Below are positions 37,740 to 49,103 of a DNA stretch of 64,000 nucleotides, one piece after another (positions within the stretch are counted from its first letter, which is position 1; every line of letters begins with the position of its first letter). Below the pieces are notes generated by a model. It was given only the letters and a program-made list of their open reading frames with translations, did not search any database and was not told where the DNA came from. This stretch comes from Liolophura sinensis (lineage: Eukaryota; Mollusca; Polyplacophora; Chitonida; Chitonidae), in the NCBI RefSeq assembly GCF_032854445.1, contig NC_088302.1:30473979-30537978 (forward strand), in the 5' to 3' direction. A program made the translations under genes and the position numbers.

Positions 37740-38130
37740 AATATGCGCTGGTATTTGTGTGGTGCATGCAGGAGTTTCAGTTCACGCGTCACACGAGATG
37801 CGGGTTCAACCCGGGCAATGAACATGGATAATTCCTGCTCTCATCGTTCACGTTACCTCGACGGAGATAAGCGGTTGACGGTGCGATTCGGGCCAAATAG
37901 CACACTATATTACGTACGCCATCCACCGGTACCATGTACACAACCGGTGTACAAGGTTGTGCGTTACATGTGGAAAAGTCCGTGAGTAACTTACCTAAGG
38001 TCGGTGGTTTTTACTCCAGGTGGATCCTCCGGGTTTCCCCCATCCACAAAGTTTTCCGACATCGTATATACATGTATATATATAAATAAACAATTCTTTA
38101 GTATTACTGAGTATGGCGTTATACATAATT
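37740..38130 (+). repeat. SINE family C, probable copy
   Basis: A tRNA-like stretch with box B-like GCGGGTTCAACCCGGGC near 37800, then AAGGTCGGTGGTTTTTACTC, and near 38106 a tail ACTGAGTATGGCGTTATAC resembling the tails of families A and B. Ends are approximate. Confidence 0.45.
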
Positions 38131-38879
38131 GAAACCTTAGGCATTCCAAGAGCTCAAATTTCCACCACACATAAAAGACATGTGCAAAATCCCTCACTAC
38201 AGACAAAGAGACAATACTCTGGATTTGTGTCGTATTCTCGCAATGATGAAGAATCGCTTAAAAACTTGAACCGGATCCAAACTTGGATGATAAATGTAAG
38301 CGTGCATTGATGCTTGTGCCAAGACCAATCTGTGATCAAAGCCTAATATACCGATTCGCATAATCGCCAAAATGAAATCGGTATCATTCCTGCTTGCACT
38401 AAAGCCAAACGGGGCAAAACGTTTCATCAAAGTCAGCATATCATCTTTCCGTAAAGTTGCTGACGGACATTTGACAAAGGTACATAATCGGTCAAAACTT
38501 GCACCCAAGGTGTATAGATGGCTGTATATTAAAATGTCTGCAACGAAGCTGTTGATATGCAGATGATCTGGATTTCACGTTGCAGGATGTTGTATGGTGG
38601 CGGAGTGGGTAACATGCTGTCTTTCAATGAACAGTTAGGACAGCCAAATTCGGTGCTGACACAGTCCCATCCTCAGACAAGGAACGCCTATCTACGCCCT
38701 CCACAGTTCATATGGCGGTGTTGGTGGATGGTAATAAATGATCGATCGACAGCGCTGGTGTAGGTGGTATCATTTATAGGTGGCCTTGCAACGGATGAGT
38801 TAGCGATCACGACTATCACTATGGGCTCTGTCACTGGGTGAAAGGTCAAAGCGACATAAATGGGAAAGTTCTTTAGTTA

Positions 38880-38980
38880 CTAGCTTAACGTCAGTGGTTT
38901 ACTCCTCCCGTGAAACTTATTGCCGGGTAAAAGTGAAACCCTCTTGAGTACAATGTTAAACCCCCAATTAAACGAATAAT
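38880..38980 (+). repeat. SINE family C 3' fragment
   Basis: AACGTCAGTGGTTTACTCCT, then CTCTTGAGTACAATGTTAAA: the family C body and shared tail, diverged. Confidence 0.5.
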
Positions 38981-41609
38981 TAAATTTTATTTTGGTGTCT
39001 CAAATAAGTTATACGTTGTACACTCCACAACCGATTTTACCTTTGGCTTGACAAATGTGATGTCCTCTTTGTTTTGAATCCTGCTCCGACTTTATGTCAG
39101 AAAGGTTGTCGTGTATATATACCATGCGAAAACTGTGGTTTACCCCGGTACTTCAAATACTTACACCCGTAAACATGTGCATGAGCGCCCCAAATCTCCG
39201 CCACAGCTAAACTTACAAAGTCCTCCGTTAGTTCCACCAAAGGGACAATACTCTCGCACTGTTACAAAGTTAAAGAACATATGTATTTCTGTTCTATCAG
39301 ACAATGGTGAAAAAATCGTTCACCACAAAGATTAGTCCTTATCCACAAAGGCGAAGTTGTGCACAAAATTTCATATAAAGCGCTGCATATAACCTTTTTC
39401 CATAAAGTTACTGACAGACAGACAGACAGGCAGCCAGCCAGACAGACAACTAGACATATAAATTCAAAAACCTAAAAATAAATACTGTAGAAGATTTTTA
39501 ACATCTTTAAAGTACATACTATTATGGAGCCTCATTTCTTTCCATTCTTACTAGTGATCTAAACAGACATACCCATTACATAATAAGTTGCGCGCAAAGC
39601 ATCCTTTGAATTCATCACATACATCAGGACGGCAACTAATACGCATACATCGCGTGCAGCACAGTATAACCTTTTGTATACCGGTACTAAATATTTAAGT
39701 CCGTCTGTATTTGAAGAAGGCGGGGTGTTTTCTATAAAGTGCATGAGCATGTGACAGCATAGGTATATAGCCTTCTACAGCGTGAAGGGCGTTGTGTGGC
39801 AACCCGCTTTAACTGCGCTAACTACTTATTTGAAATATTTGTTCGCATAACTCCATTTTGTAAAATTTTGTTTCACACAACTCATTTTGAAATATGCTTT
39901 ACTTTTATTTCAAAACGTGTTTATTACCGCCATTCGTATAAACTCTTAGCCAAGTATTGTTTATCGTGATTCGTATAAACTCTTAACGGAATATTGTCTT
40001 GCATACGTTAGCCGGATTTCTGCTGCAAGCTTTTTCAAGCAGACGAAAGTCCAATTAACCATCGTTTTATATTCGGCGATTTGAATGTTATAGGCTCATG
40101 GGACACCAAGAGAAATCCGCTGACCTTGGGATATAACTAATGTACTTCCCTGCTATAGTGACATTCAATTGTTGAAATAAAGGTGTCAACAACATTGGTG
40201 AATGACAAAAGATCTCCAATGCAAGAAATACTGCAAATACAGCCATCTTAGTATTTTCGATCCCACAAGCGATAGTGCATGGATGACAAAGCTTTTAGAT
40301 AACCAGTATAATGACATAGCAAAGAAGTACATTGGCCATGTTACTACGTTGATTAGTGCAACATATTTACTTAACGGTGTATCCTAACCAAACTGAATGT
40401 GATCATGAAGATGCGATGCGTCCGTTGGGAAATTTATTCATATGGTTGGAGGTTACGTCATATTCTTTAAAGAAGCATTTCAACAGATAGACACTAAGGT
40501 CGTCCCTGAATCGTCCCAGCACGGTCTGTTGCGAGTGTCAGGTAGGATGAGGTGGATTTATGAAGCAGTAGCTCAGGGATACATTATTCCTGTCAGTTTG
40601 TATTGTCTAATTTTGTTCTAGCTCTAGTCCTTCCAGAAAGTGTCCATTCAGTGTACACTTTAATAGATTTTTTTTCCAAGGAAAACTACAAGAGATAATT
40701 TCTGTAAATTGATTCTCTTGTCGGAAGTTAGTGAAACCGTTGTACAAAATTAGATTTTGTTAAGCAATGTATATAGCATGAACGAAGTGTTTTTGTTTTT
40801 TGTTAACACTGCCCCTTATAGAGTTCCATGGAGGTCACAGATTTTGAGTGGAAAAACATGTTATCTATGTCGAGTGTTGAAAGTCGCTCTATCCTTAGAG
40901 TTCACACTGTGTGACGTTTGGTGTACCACTTGGATATTGTGTTTTTCTAACCAACATTAAGCTATAGAATGTTGTTGTGAAAATACTGAAGTGCCATCAT
41001 GGAGAAAAAAGCTTGGAGTTCACCCCAAAACGGCTAACAATGCGATCGGTCGACACATCACTGCATTGTGTAGCGTTTGATGTGTCACTTGGGGTTCATT
41101 GATTCACCAACAAGAAGATAGAGATGCCATTAACAGGGAAATTTAAAACCTGACAACATACTGTATGGCTTACCGTACGTGAATGACTCTCAACAGTTAA
41201 ATATCTCCAATCCTCTCTGGTGAGCAGGTATACAGAGTGCCTCAAATATGCGGCCTATACATGGGCTATATTTCTTCCACATAAGATATTCAAATATTTT
41301 TTCTGGGCAGATAAACTTGAGCATGTGTCAGAATGGGAAAGACTGTTCTGGCATGTGAATGGCTGTTATAAATTGTTAGAATAGGTAAGTTAATCGGTAA
41401 CATATAGAGTTGATTATGATACCCTTTTTTGATTATTATGAGGGCAGTTTTAACGGCAAAGAAAACACCAACGAGAAATAAATTTTAGATGAAAGATCAT
41501 TCAACACTGTCCATTCATAAAATTTTTAGAAATTTTTCAAACTAGTAAAATGCATTTAAATAATTGAATTCCAATGTGGCCTTTTCTGGCCATACGGGAA
41601 CAACTGACG

Positions 41610-41610
<1 letters not shown>

Positions 41611-41668
<58 letters not shown>
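41611..41668. repeat. (CA)n(TA)n microsatellite
   Basis: About 44 bases of CA repeats followed by TA repeats. Confidence 0.95.
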
Positions 41669-42108
41669 CATGTATCATAATGACACCACTTGTACCCTTT
41701 TGGTCACTAAGGACCACCGAAGGATATGATGTATTAAAACCATTTTTCTTGGTTGAAAAAAAGAAAAAGGAAACAATACATGGAACACGGACACTGTTTA
41801 GTGGGCAATGTCCTACATACAAACCCTCCATTTGGGTGGAAAGCCTCTCCATTTATATATCAGTCCATGGGAATGATTCTTACATCATATCTTAGGTTGA
41901 TTGACATACAACATGTAAAACATTTAGTTATTTATTAGGCTAATTGACATCTTCTCAACATCTTCTCAAGAAACAATGGACGGATCCTTCTAAAATTTGA
42001 TATGCATGTAGACCATTACTAGTTACATAATGATTGAAAAAGACATTAAAATCCCTTACAATCTTTAGAAGCTCGCCATTGGTTGAATATATGACGTCAT
42101 AACAAGTT

Positions 42109-42333
42109 TTAAATTTTGATGAAACTGTCATGCATCCCGGTGTATTTGGCCAATAATTCCCAATCTGTTTTTACATTTGTTGGTAACTTATATAGTTTAA
42201 AAAATAATTTTAGTGTTTTCATATTAATTAATTTCAATGGCTTGTAAACTATAAGAGCCAGAAATTTGTAATTTTCACCAAACTGAAATTCGCGAACGGT
42301 ACCGTCTTCTGTCCCTCGCCTCGTGTCTCGCAA
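42109..42333 (-). pseudogene. Possible MyD88-type death-domain fragment
   Basis: A 74-codon minus frame contains PLKLINMKTLKLFFKLYKL, then TNVKTDWELLAKYTGM. This follows the start of the MyD88 death domain (PLAALNMRVRRRLSLFLN, then DWTALAEEM in human), including the DWxxLA signature. The frame stops soon after, only the first helices are present, and no donor, acceptor or TIR domain is seen. It could be a decayed copy, an isolated exon or chance. Confidence 0.3.
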
Positions 42334-42564
42334 CAGGTGTACAGTACTATTCGAGCGCGATTAGCGCTGTCCTCATGTCGCGGGTCGCGATGTCCTCCTC
42401 ATTCGGCTGCCATACTATACAATGAATACACTGTGGAACTGAATTATTTTCCATGATTTAATTTTATTATACATGAGCTAAGTGTAAACATCAAAAAACT
42501 GGAGAAATCGTTGCAAGTAGGCCTAATCAAACTTCTTATTATCGACCAGAACTCTATTATGTAG

Positions 42565-42735
42565 CGTTGGCCTCCGTGGCTCAGTTGGTTAGCGCGTTAG
42601 CGCAACGTAATGATTCAGGAGCCTCTCACCAATGTGGTCGCTGTGAGTTCAAGTCCAGCTCATAATGGCTTCCTCTTTGGCCCTAGGTGGGAAGGTCTTC
42701 CAGTCATTATGATGGAAGGAACCGGGCCGAGCTCA
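42565..42735 (+). repeat. SINE family A, head and part of body
   Basis: CTCCGTGGCTCAGTTGGTTA head and body to GGGAAGGTCTTCCAG, then a shortened GTCATTATGATGGAAGGAAC; the central part is deleted and the tail lost. Confidence 0.85.
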
Positions 42736-44946
42736 GAGGCGGAAAGAACTGAACGTTTAAATTGTTATTTTAAGCTTACATCTACATGTTGCACATTAAG
42801 GCCACATAATGCCATATTATTAAAAATGAACATTAATCATAAAAATCTGTAAAGTTGTACTAGTACGCATCATGCCACTGTACATTTTAGCTTGCGGGGT
42901 TGCATGTATGGTCCTACATGTACATGTACACGAATGTGATACTAAGCCTGAATTGTCTCTTGGGCCACGGCCAAGTGGAAACGCCAATGACTTACTGGTT
43001 GGGACAACAATTGGGTCCCCGTCATGTATGAGCCGCGCATACAGAAATCAGATACTTATTCTCCGCCGCACGTCGGCACAAATTTAGCGGCCACAAAATC
43101 ATATTCAACCATACTAAAAGCACATGCGTAGCTTTCTACATTCGCTACAGTGAAGTAAAGTGGGCGATGAGAGTGGCACGTGCTGTAAGGTGTATGATAC
43201 AAGTATTAAACTAGATGGAGCACACTTAAATAATACACAAAAACTTACCGCGTGTTTCCACATACGCCCATGATCTAAACCCATCTATATATTTTGGAAA
43301 GCAATGACTGCATGATGCTAAATAACTGACCATCAACCATACCATGTACAAGTCCTGATAACTATTTTGCGCTTCTTTATATTTGGACGGCACGCGCATA
43401 GTCATGGCTGGTTCGTATTCATCCTGAACGATGAATCGAAACATTTTGGAAAATAGTCGATTACTTAGGGTCATGGACCGTCAGATTGATAACATCCCGA
43501 GCTGTCGGTCATCTCAAAGAGAAGTATACATCCTTATATCATCAAGTTTAACCGCTCGCTTGAACTTCACGAAAATGGCCGTCCATCGTATACACTACCT
43601 GGGTTCCTGGGCCACAACATTCCCACAGTTTGCAGTCGCGATGCCCAGGAACCAGGGTAACCACCGTGCCAGCATTATAACAGATATAAGACAGCCACTG
43701 TTTTGGGCACTTGGAATCAACGGACAGGTTGAGCATGATGAAATATGGATGGATAGGCCCATTTACCTTTGGGAAGGGACCGTTTTGGATTCTTTAGGAC
43801 ACTAAGCATTGTAAAGGAGAATTGGACAGGCCGGAGAAGTCAGTAATCGGTTGTTTTCCGAGCTTTTACGACGTATCCTTAGTCGGTGAATATATACAGT
43901 AGGACCCAGCCGTGCCTGTGCCAGCGCCGCCCAAGTATGAAAAAGCGAAAATAGTCATCTAGGGCTAGAACCGTGTACATATGTATAGGCCTGCAAGATT
44001 TCACGAAACTCTGCAAATGTTGAGAAATAACTCTAGTAAATAGAACTCCTGGACTCAGATTGCTCAAAAATTTTTAATTGTCGAAATCCATTCTTAGATA
44101 CATCGATCAATTGTCTTGTAGTGGTTACTTTTTTCTTGGCTGTGAAATCTTTTTTCGCACTGCCTTGCGGCCTTACCATTCAGTGTTCCCGTTATCACTG
44201 GTAAAAAAATTGAAAATTAGTGTTTATGTTTAAATTTAAGCACAGGAATAATACCACAAAAAAAGACTAAATCTGATTTAAGTCTAACGTTTCGTGTTCC
44301 TAGGATCAGATAATGTTCGAACTTGGACCGTTTCGGCCATTTTTGACATAATTATAGACATTTTTGGCATCTTTTAGACAGTTGACAGTGTTTCGGTTAG
44401 TTTTCACAGTGGATGCATATTCTGAAAAGAAACTTGAGATATAACTTCACTGAGACAAATAAATTACAGATTAAGTTTGTGTTTTGGGCTATTTCGTCTA
44501 TTGTCATCAAAATCTTAGTCATTTTGGCCGTTTTACTCCGCTATGGACTTTGACATACTGTTACAATATAAGTTTCAAAGAAGTACGGGGGCCTATATTG
44601 CAAACCAATACCTCCAAACGGGATGTTTATTACACTTGTGTTCAATTTACTTCCATTAAATTCCACCGCACCTAGCTTACCGGGTGATGACTGACGTAAG
44701 GCCTCGGCCGAGGTAGCGGAAGATGGATCAGCACGGGTAACCAACTTGATCAAGAGCCATGCAGTGATCTGAACTGAGCAACCCAGAACGTTCTACCAGT
44801 GGCTCCCTCTATGGTCATCAGAAACAATAATTTTCAAGGTGGGATCAGCCATATTAGATCTAAAGAGTCAAGTTCAGTGGTATTCATATAGGCTGTCAGA
44901 GCTACATGTACATCATATATGAAAGGATGCAAGTCGATAATAGTAA
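42736..44946. other. Intergenic DNA with one exon-like frame
   Basis: Mostly unrecognised. On the minus strand at 43240-43474 an open stretch beginning MTLSNRLFSKMFRF is followed by a perfect donor (CGCG/GTAAGT). No partner exon is visible, so I do not call it a gene. Confidence 0.35.
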
Positions 44947-45278
44947 TGAGTGCTTGTGGTTTAACGTCGTACTTAACAATTTTTCAGTCATATGACGACG
45001 AAAGAATCCTTAGAGTGAATGTGATGTGCTTCCTTATTGCAGGACGGATTTCCACCGCTCTTTTATCTAGTTCTGCTTCACTGAGACGCCTTAGCGAAGG
45101 CAAGTAAGCCGCCCCGCCCGAGCCATTATACTGATACGGGTCAACCAGTCGTTGCACTATCCCCATGATCCTGACCGCCAAGCGAGGAAGTTACATCTTT
45201 CTCCGTGAAGGTCTTAGGTGTGACTCGACCAGGATTGACCCTGGAAATACCACTCCCGAAGCGGACGCTCTACCAACT
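44947..45278 (-). repeat. SINE family B, full copy with TSD
   Basis: Minus-strand copy from the tRNA-like head (TTGGTAGAGCGTCCGCTTCG) to the tail (TTAAGTACGACGTTAAACC). Flanking GTCGATAATAGTAA and GTCGATATATAGTAA look like a slightly diverged target duplication. Confidence 0.88.
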
Positions 45279-46808
45279 GTCGATATATAGTAAAACCCAT
45301 TTCTAAAATAATCTAAAACAACACCAATCTCCAAAAGAATATGTAAGAAATAATATTGTAATAATAAATACACCTTGCACATTTAATATATCAGAGAAAC
45401 AGTCTCCATGCACTTTTCAACGATGTAAGAACACAGTTGATATCCTTTGCAAATTTCCAACTTGTAGTCTGTGAATCACTGGACTGCCAAATCTAATATT
45501 TCATGCCTAAAAAATGCCTATTTGATGGCATCTGTTCCTAAAAGCCTCGTGTTGATGTAATGGACATATCTTGTTTTCAGTTTGGAAAATAAGCCTTTTG
45601 CGATTTTCCAACCGGTGTAGAGAAAATAATGAACATAATGATTGTGATTACATGTACTGTCTGTTAAACCATTGAAATATGGTTATTTTTATATACGCTT
45701 GCGCGGCTGAGAATAATAGTAGATAGCTTGGTTTTGTTGACGTCGGCGATGACTGGGTTGGTGGACTGGTGGACCACAGGGTGCCAGGAGCTGTGTACAG
45801 CTGATGACACCGTCGAAAGTCTGGGGCAACGTTTTACGCCCAGTTTACGCCAACATCAGTGTAAAATGGCATTGTAAAATGTCGGGACGTAGAAAAAGGT
45901 CATGATCCCGGTGACATGTAGCTTGTCATGCGCGCTCAATGCCCATGCAAGATGCTCCGTGTTGCACTGTGGTAGGGTGGATTGGAAGTTTGGTGCCTGT
46001 GCATAGGGTTCAACACTGGCAACCCAAGGCTGCGAGATCCTAGCTCTGACACGAGCGCCGACTATAAGTACGTATAAAAGCCTGATTTGGCTTTACTGCT
46101 AGTTGTGAGCTTGAGGACCTTTTGAGCACAGTCAGAAATAAGTTATTTGCCTGTGCAAGTACATGTAACAAACCCCGCCAGAGATCGAGTTGAAATAGCC
46201 GCCCGGCCGGGGGTAGTCCATCCAGATGGATTCAGTTTGCTATTCTAAAATTCTGACATTCGTCGTATACAGGTCAACCCTCTCCAAACACATGACACGG
46301 ATTTCAAACTCCCATCTCCTTCCCACTTTTGGCAATCTAACCCACCTCCTCTGCTCATTTATACGTAATTTTATGGTGAAATCCCAAATACTGTCCCCTT
46401 AATTTACTAACCTCACCTATGAAACTAATTAACTTTCGTGGTTGCAACATCGGCTGTTAGAACTTCAGCGGTACCAAGCCATTTTGAAGTGTCACGTGAC
46501 CTATTTCAACCATCTTAATTCAATCAAAAGAGGCATAAAATAAGGACGTGCTGTGAGCATGGACCTCACAGATTTGTTTGGCATTGATGGACTCAGTGTT
46601 ATGATGAATGTCAGAATTTTAAAATAGGACACTTGAGTCCATTTAGGTGGACTAGCCCGGGGCTTGAGGGACGAAAGTGAATGATGAATGACAACACTGT
46701 CTATAGTGACACTAATATCGCTTGGATATGACTCTGATATCACCCATCAGTCCACCCTTTAACAGACCCAGTGCTATTCAAGGGATATGATAATGGGATG
46801 ACATAGTG
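45279..46808. other. No gene recognised
   Basis: Unique-looking DNA, somewhat GC-richer between 45.7 and 46.2 kb; no frame or repeat I can name. Confidence 0.4.
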
Positions 46809-47238
46809 CTGTAGGGCTGTGATTACGTATACTACCACAGCCCTGTCTTGTTCTGTACTTCCCTTGCTGGCTTTAATATACATCTGCTGGGTACCGTATA
46901 ATTTGTCTGTTCATAGCCACAGTAATCTCAAGTATCAATTCCAGGTAGGTGTTCTCAAGTTAGACCTTTTGACACGCATTCTAGCTAATTTTCTAGGATG
47001 TCTCACCAGTAATGCCCTAGACACAACCATAATCAGCATTGGTCACTAAAAACATTTCTCAAATAAATTAAACAAAATTGAAGTAAAGATTGAACAAGTA
47101 CAAAAGTGCCAGTAGTTATCTCCCTTGTATGGGCTGTAAGGAGTATGCATTCAAACATGCTGGTAAGGAGGTGTTCAAGGTAAGCTTATGGAACAAGATA
47201 GGGCTGCTGTGATAGTATGCATAATCACAGCCCTACAG
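46809..47238. mobile_element. 430-bp MITE with ~48-bp inverted ends
   Basis: The left end starts CTGTAGGGCTGTGATTACGT; the right end is its inverted complement, matching over about 48 bp with a few changes through CTTGTTC. Each end is itself near-palindromic (AGGGCTGTG...CACAGCCCT). GGGATGACA occurs just outside both ends (46795-46803 and 47244-47252). No open frame of note. Confidence 0.8.
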
Positions 47239-47516
47239 AGCTAGGGATGACAGTGATATAAATGACACTCATACATTGTTCCACCATACACTAAACTAGG
47301 AAAAACACTAGGAAATGCCACTGGTTTCACCTGTTATTCTGCACCTCAACACACCCTATAGGAACCAGAACTACTCTAAGGACGTTGACTGACAGTGATA
47401 TCACCTGGAATGACACTGATATCACCTGCCATCCCCTGTGATGTCACTGTCATTATATATGATATCCCTGTCAATCCATATCCCTGGGGTAACACTGCAG
47501 GTTCCTAGGATGTGAG

Positions 47517-47775
47517 GAGCCTCCGTGGCTCAGTTGGTTAGCGTGCTAGCACAGCGTAATGACCCAGGAGCCTCTCACCAATGCGGTTGCTGTGAGTTCA
47601 AGACCAGCTCATGTTGGCTTCCTCTCCGGCCGTACGTGGGGAAGGTCTGCCAACAACCTGCGGATGATCGTGGGTTTCTCCCGAGCTCTGCCCGGTTTCC
47701 TCCCACCATAATGCTGGCCGCCATCGTATAAGTGAAATATTTTTGAGTACACCAATCAAATAAATAAATAAATCC
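47517..47775 (+). repeat. SINE family A, full length with TSD
   Basis: Complete head, body and (AAAT)n tail; part of the tail (TACGGCGTAAAAC) is deleted. Flanks TCCTAGGATGT and TCCTGGGATGT are an 11-bp duplication with one change. Confidence 0.94.
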
Positions 47776-48674
47776 TGGGATGTCTTACAGTGTAGTTTTT
47801 TAAGATTCTCACCTCCTGTGAAAGTGTTTGGCAAGAAAGAAAATAATGATGGAGGGCAAGTAAAGTCATAGGAAAAACAAGGAATCTAGCAGGATTCACC
47901 ATAACAACCTTTAGGTTCTGCAGATTTGCTCTATTTTCTAACTATGTATATATAGCACTTTATCTACCTTCATGTAGTAACTGGCTTTGCTGTGACTTGA
48001 TCTGAAACTTTGGTTTTGCTCTGTTTACTCTGTAAGGTCTGGAAGTACTCAAGAATATTTCACTTATATGACAACAGCCAACGTTATGGTGGGTGGAAAC
48101 AGGGCAGACCCCGGGGGAGACCCACGACCATCCGCAGGTTGATGACAGACCTTCCCACATACGGCCGGAGAGGAACCTACCACTTTGGTATAAAGACCTA
48201 ATGTAGTTCAAATAAACTTAGCACACTATAAATGATGAACACTGCAGGGGAGTAACAACAACAAAAACATACTTTAGAACAAAGCCTGTTTTCTTCAGTA
48301 TTTGGAGTTAATGTTAAGTAATTAATAGCTAATGACAACATGGTTATCATGGTAACCTGCAAACTGGAAAAGAATATAGACATATGTATGGTGTGACATC
48401 TGGTCTTCTCAGACATATCTGAACACCAAATACTAAACCCGTAGTTCTTCAAATTCTAGGAGTTATAGCCTGGACGGTATCATATGCCTGTATACAGGTC
48501 ACTCACAGGTAAATGGCAATTTGGTTACCATGGCAATGTCTTAATTTTACAAATAATAAAATATGCTCTGTCAAAGTTACAGACGAGTGAACTGACAATT
48601 GGGTGTATAAAAAAGGGAATAAAACATGATATTGACAACATGATGGGTTATATTTTCTCGCTCTCTTTTTTTAG
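47776..48674. other. Upstream flank of the DUF229 gene
   Basis: No promoter is identifiable. A minus-strand SINE A piece lies at 48040-48178. A pyrimidine tract with TTTTTTTAG at 48664-48674 looks like the acceptor of a 5'-UTR intron. Confidence 0.5.
48040..48178 (-). repeat. SINE family A fragment
   Basis: Minus-strand body and tail (complement of ACTCAAGAATATTTCACTTA and TCCGCAGGTTGATGACAGAC); head missing. Confidence 0.8.
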
Positions 48675-48687
48675 TGTACAATGAGTT

Positions 48688-49103
48688 ATGACAAGTACTG
48701 GAGAAGCTCAGATGTTGCCAAGGAGATATTACCGTTTCATCAAGAGGTTGTTGGGGATTTTCCTCTTCATCATTCTTTCTTTTCTGGTTCTTAGCTGGCT
48801 TCATGTGGGCTCAGACATAGTGAACCAGAGACATTTCAAAAACTGGGAAGTCTTGAAGAAAGTACACGAAGTCAACAACAAGTTTGATCACGGCCCAGGT
48901 GAACAGCCAGCTGAAAAGTGCCCCATACCTTACCTGAAGCATGGGCAAAATGGTCTCCTCAGTTGTCTCCCCTTTCAAAAGTTTCCCCTATGTGTAAGAG
49001 ACTTGAGCCTGTCCCTGGATCTTGTACCATTGCTTCAGAGCTCTTCTTCCATTCCAGTGTCAACTGCAAACACCAGACTCCACTAGAGATTTGTGAGATA
49101 AAG
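48688..49103 (+). CDS. DUF229 exon 1: signal anchor and CPIP region, frame break
   Basis: The first frame gives the membrane anchor and AEKCPIPYLK. Downstream, the frame that meets the donor (EICEIK/GTAGGC, phase 0) is offset and reads LPEAWAKWSPQL and VNCKHQTPLEICEIK. Length is 416 nt, one short of 139 codons. One base missing near CCATACCTTACC restores the family pattern C-x-I-P-x-L-P. An ATG at 48681 is in another frame and only opens an upstream ORF. Confidence 0.75.

Larger units (their letters stand above)
36716..42108. other. Intergenic DNA, no gene recognised
   Basis: Upstream flank of GRXCR1. Holds family C SINE sequence at 37.74-38.13 and 38.88-38.98 kb, short ACAG repeats at 39.41-39.45 kb and a CA/TA microsatellite at 41.6 kb. 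The rest shows only short frames without splice support. Confidence 0.45.

Noticed and set aside
48681-48800. ATG seven bases before the DUF229 start
   Set aside because: It opens a different frame that ends soon; the membrane anchor and family match lie in the 48688 frame.
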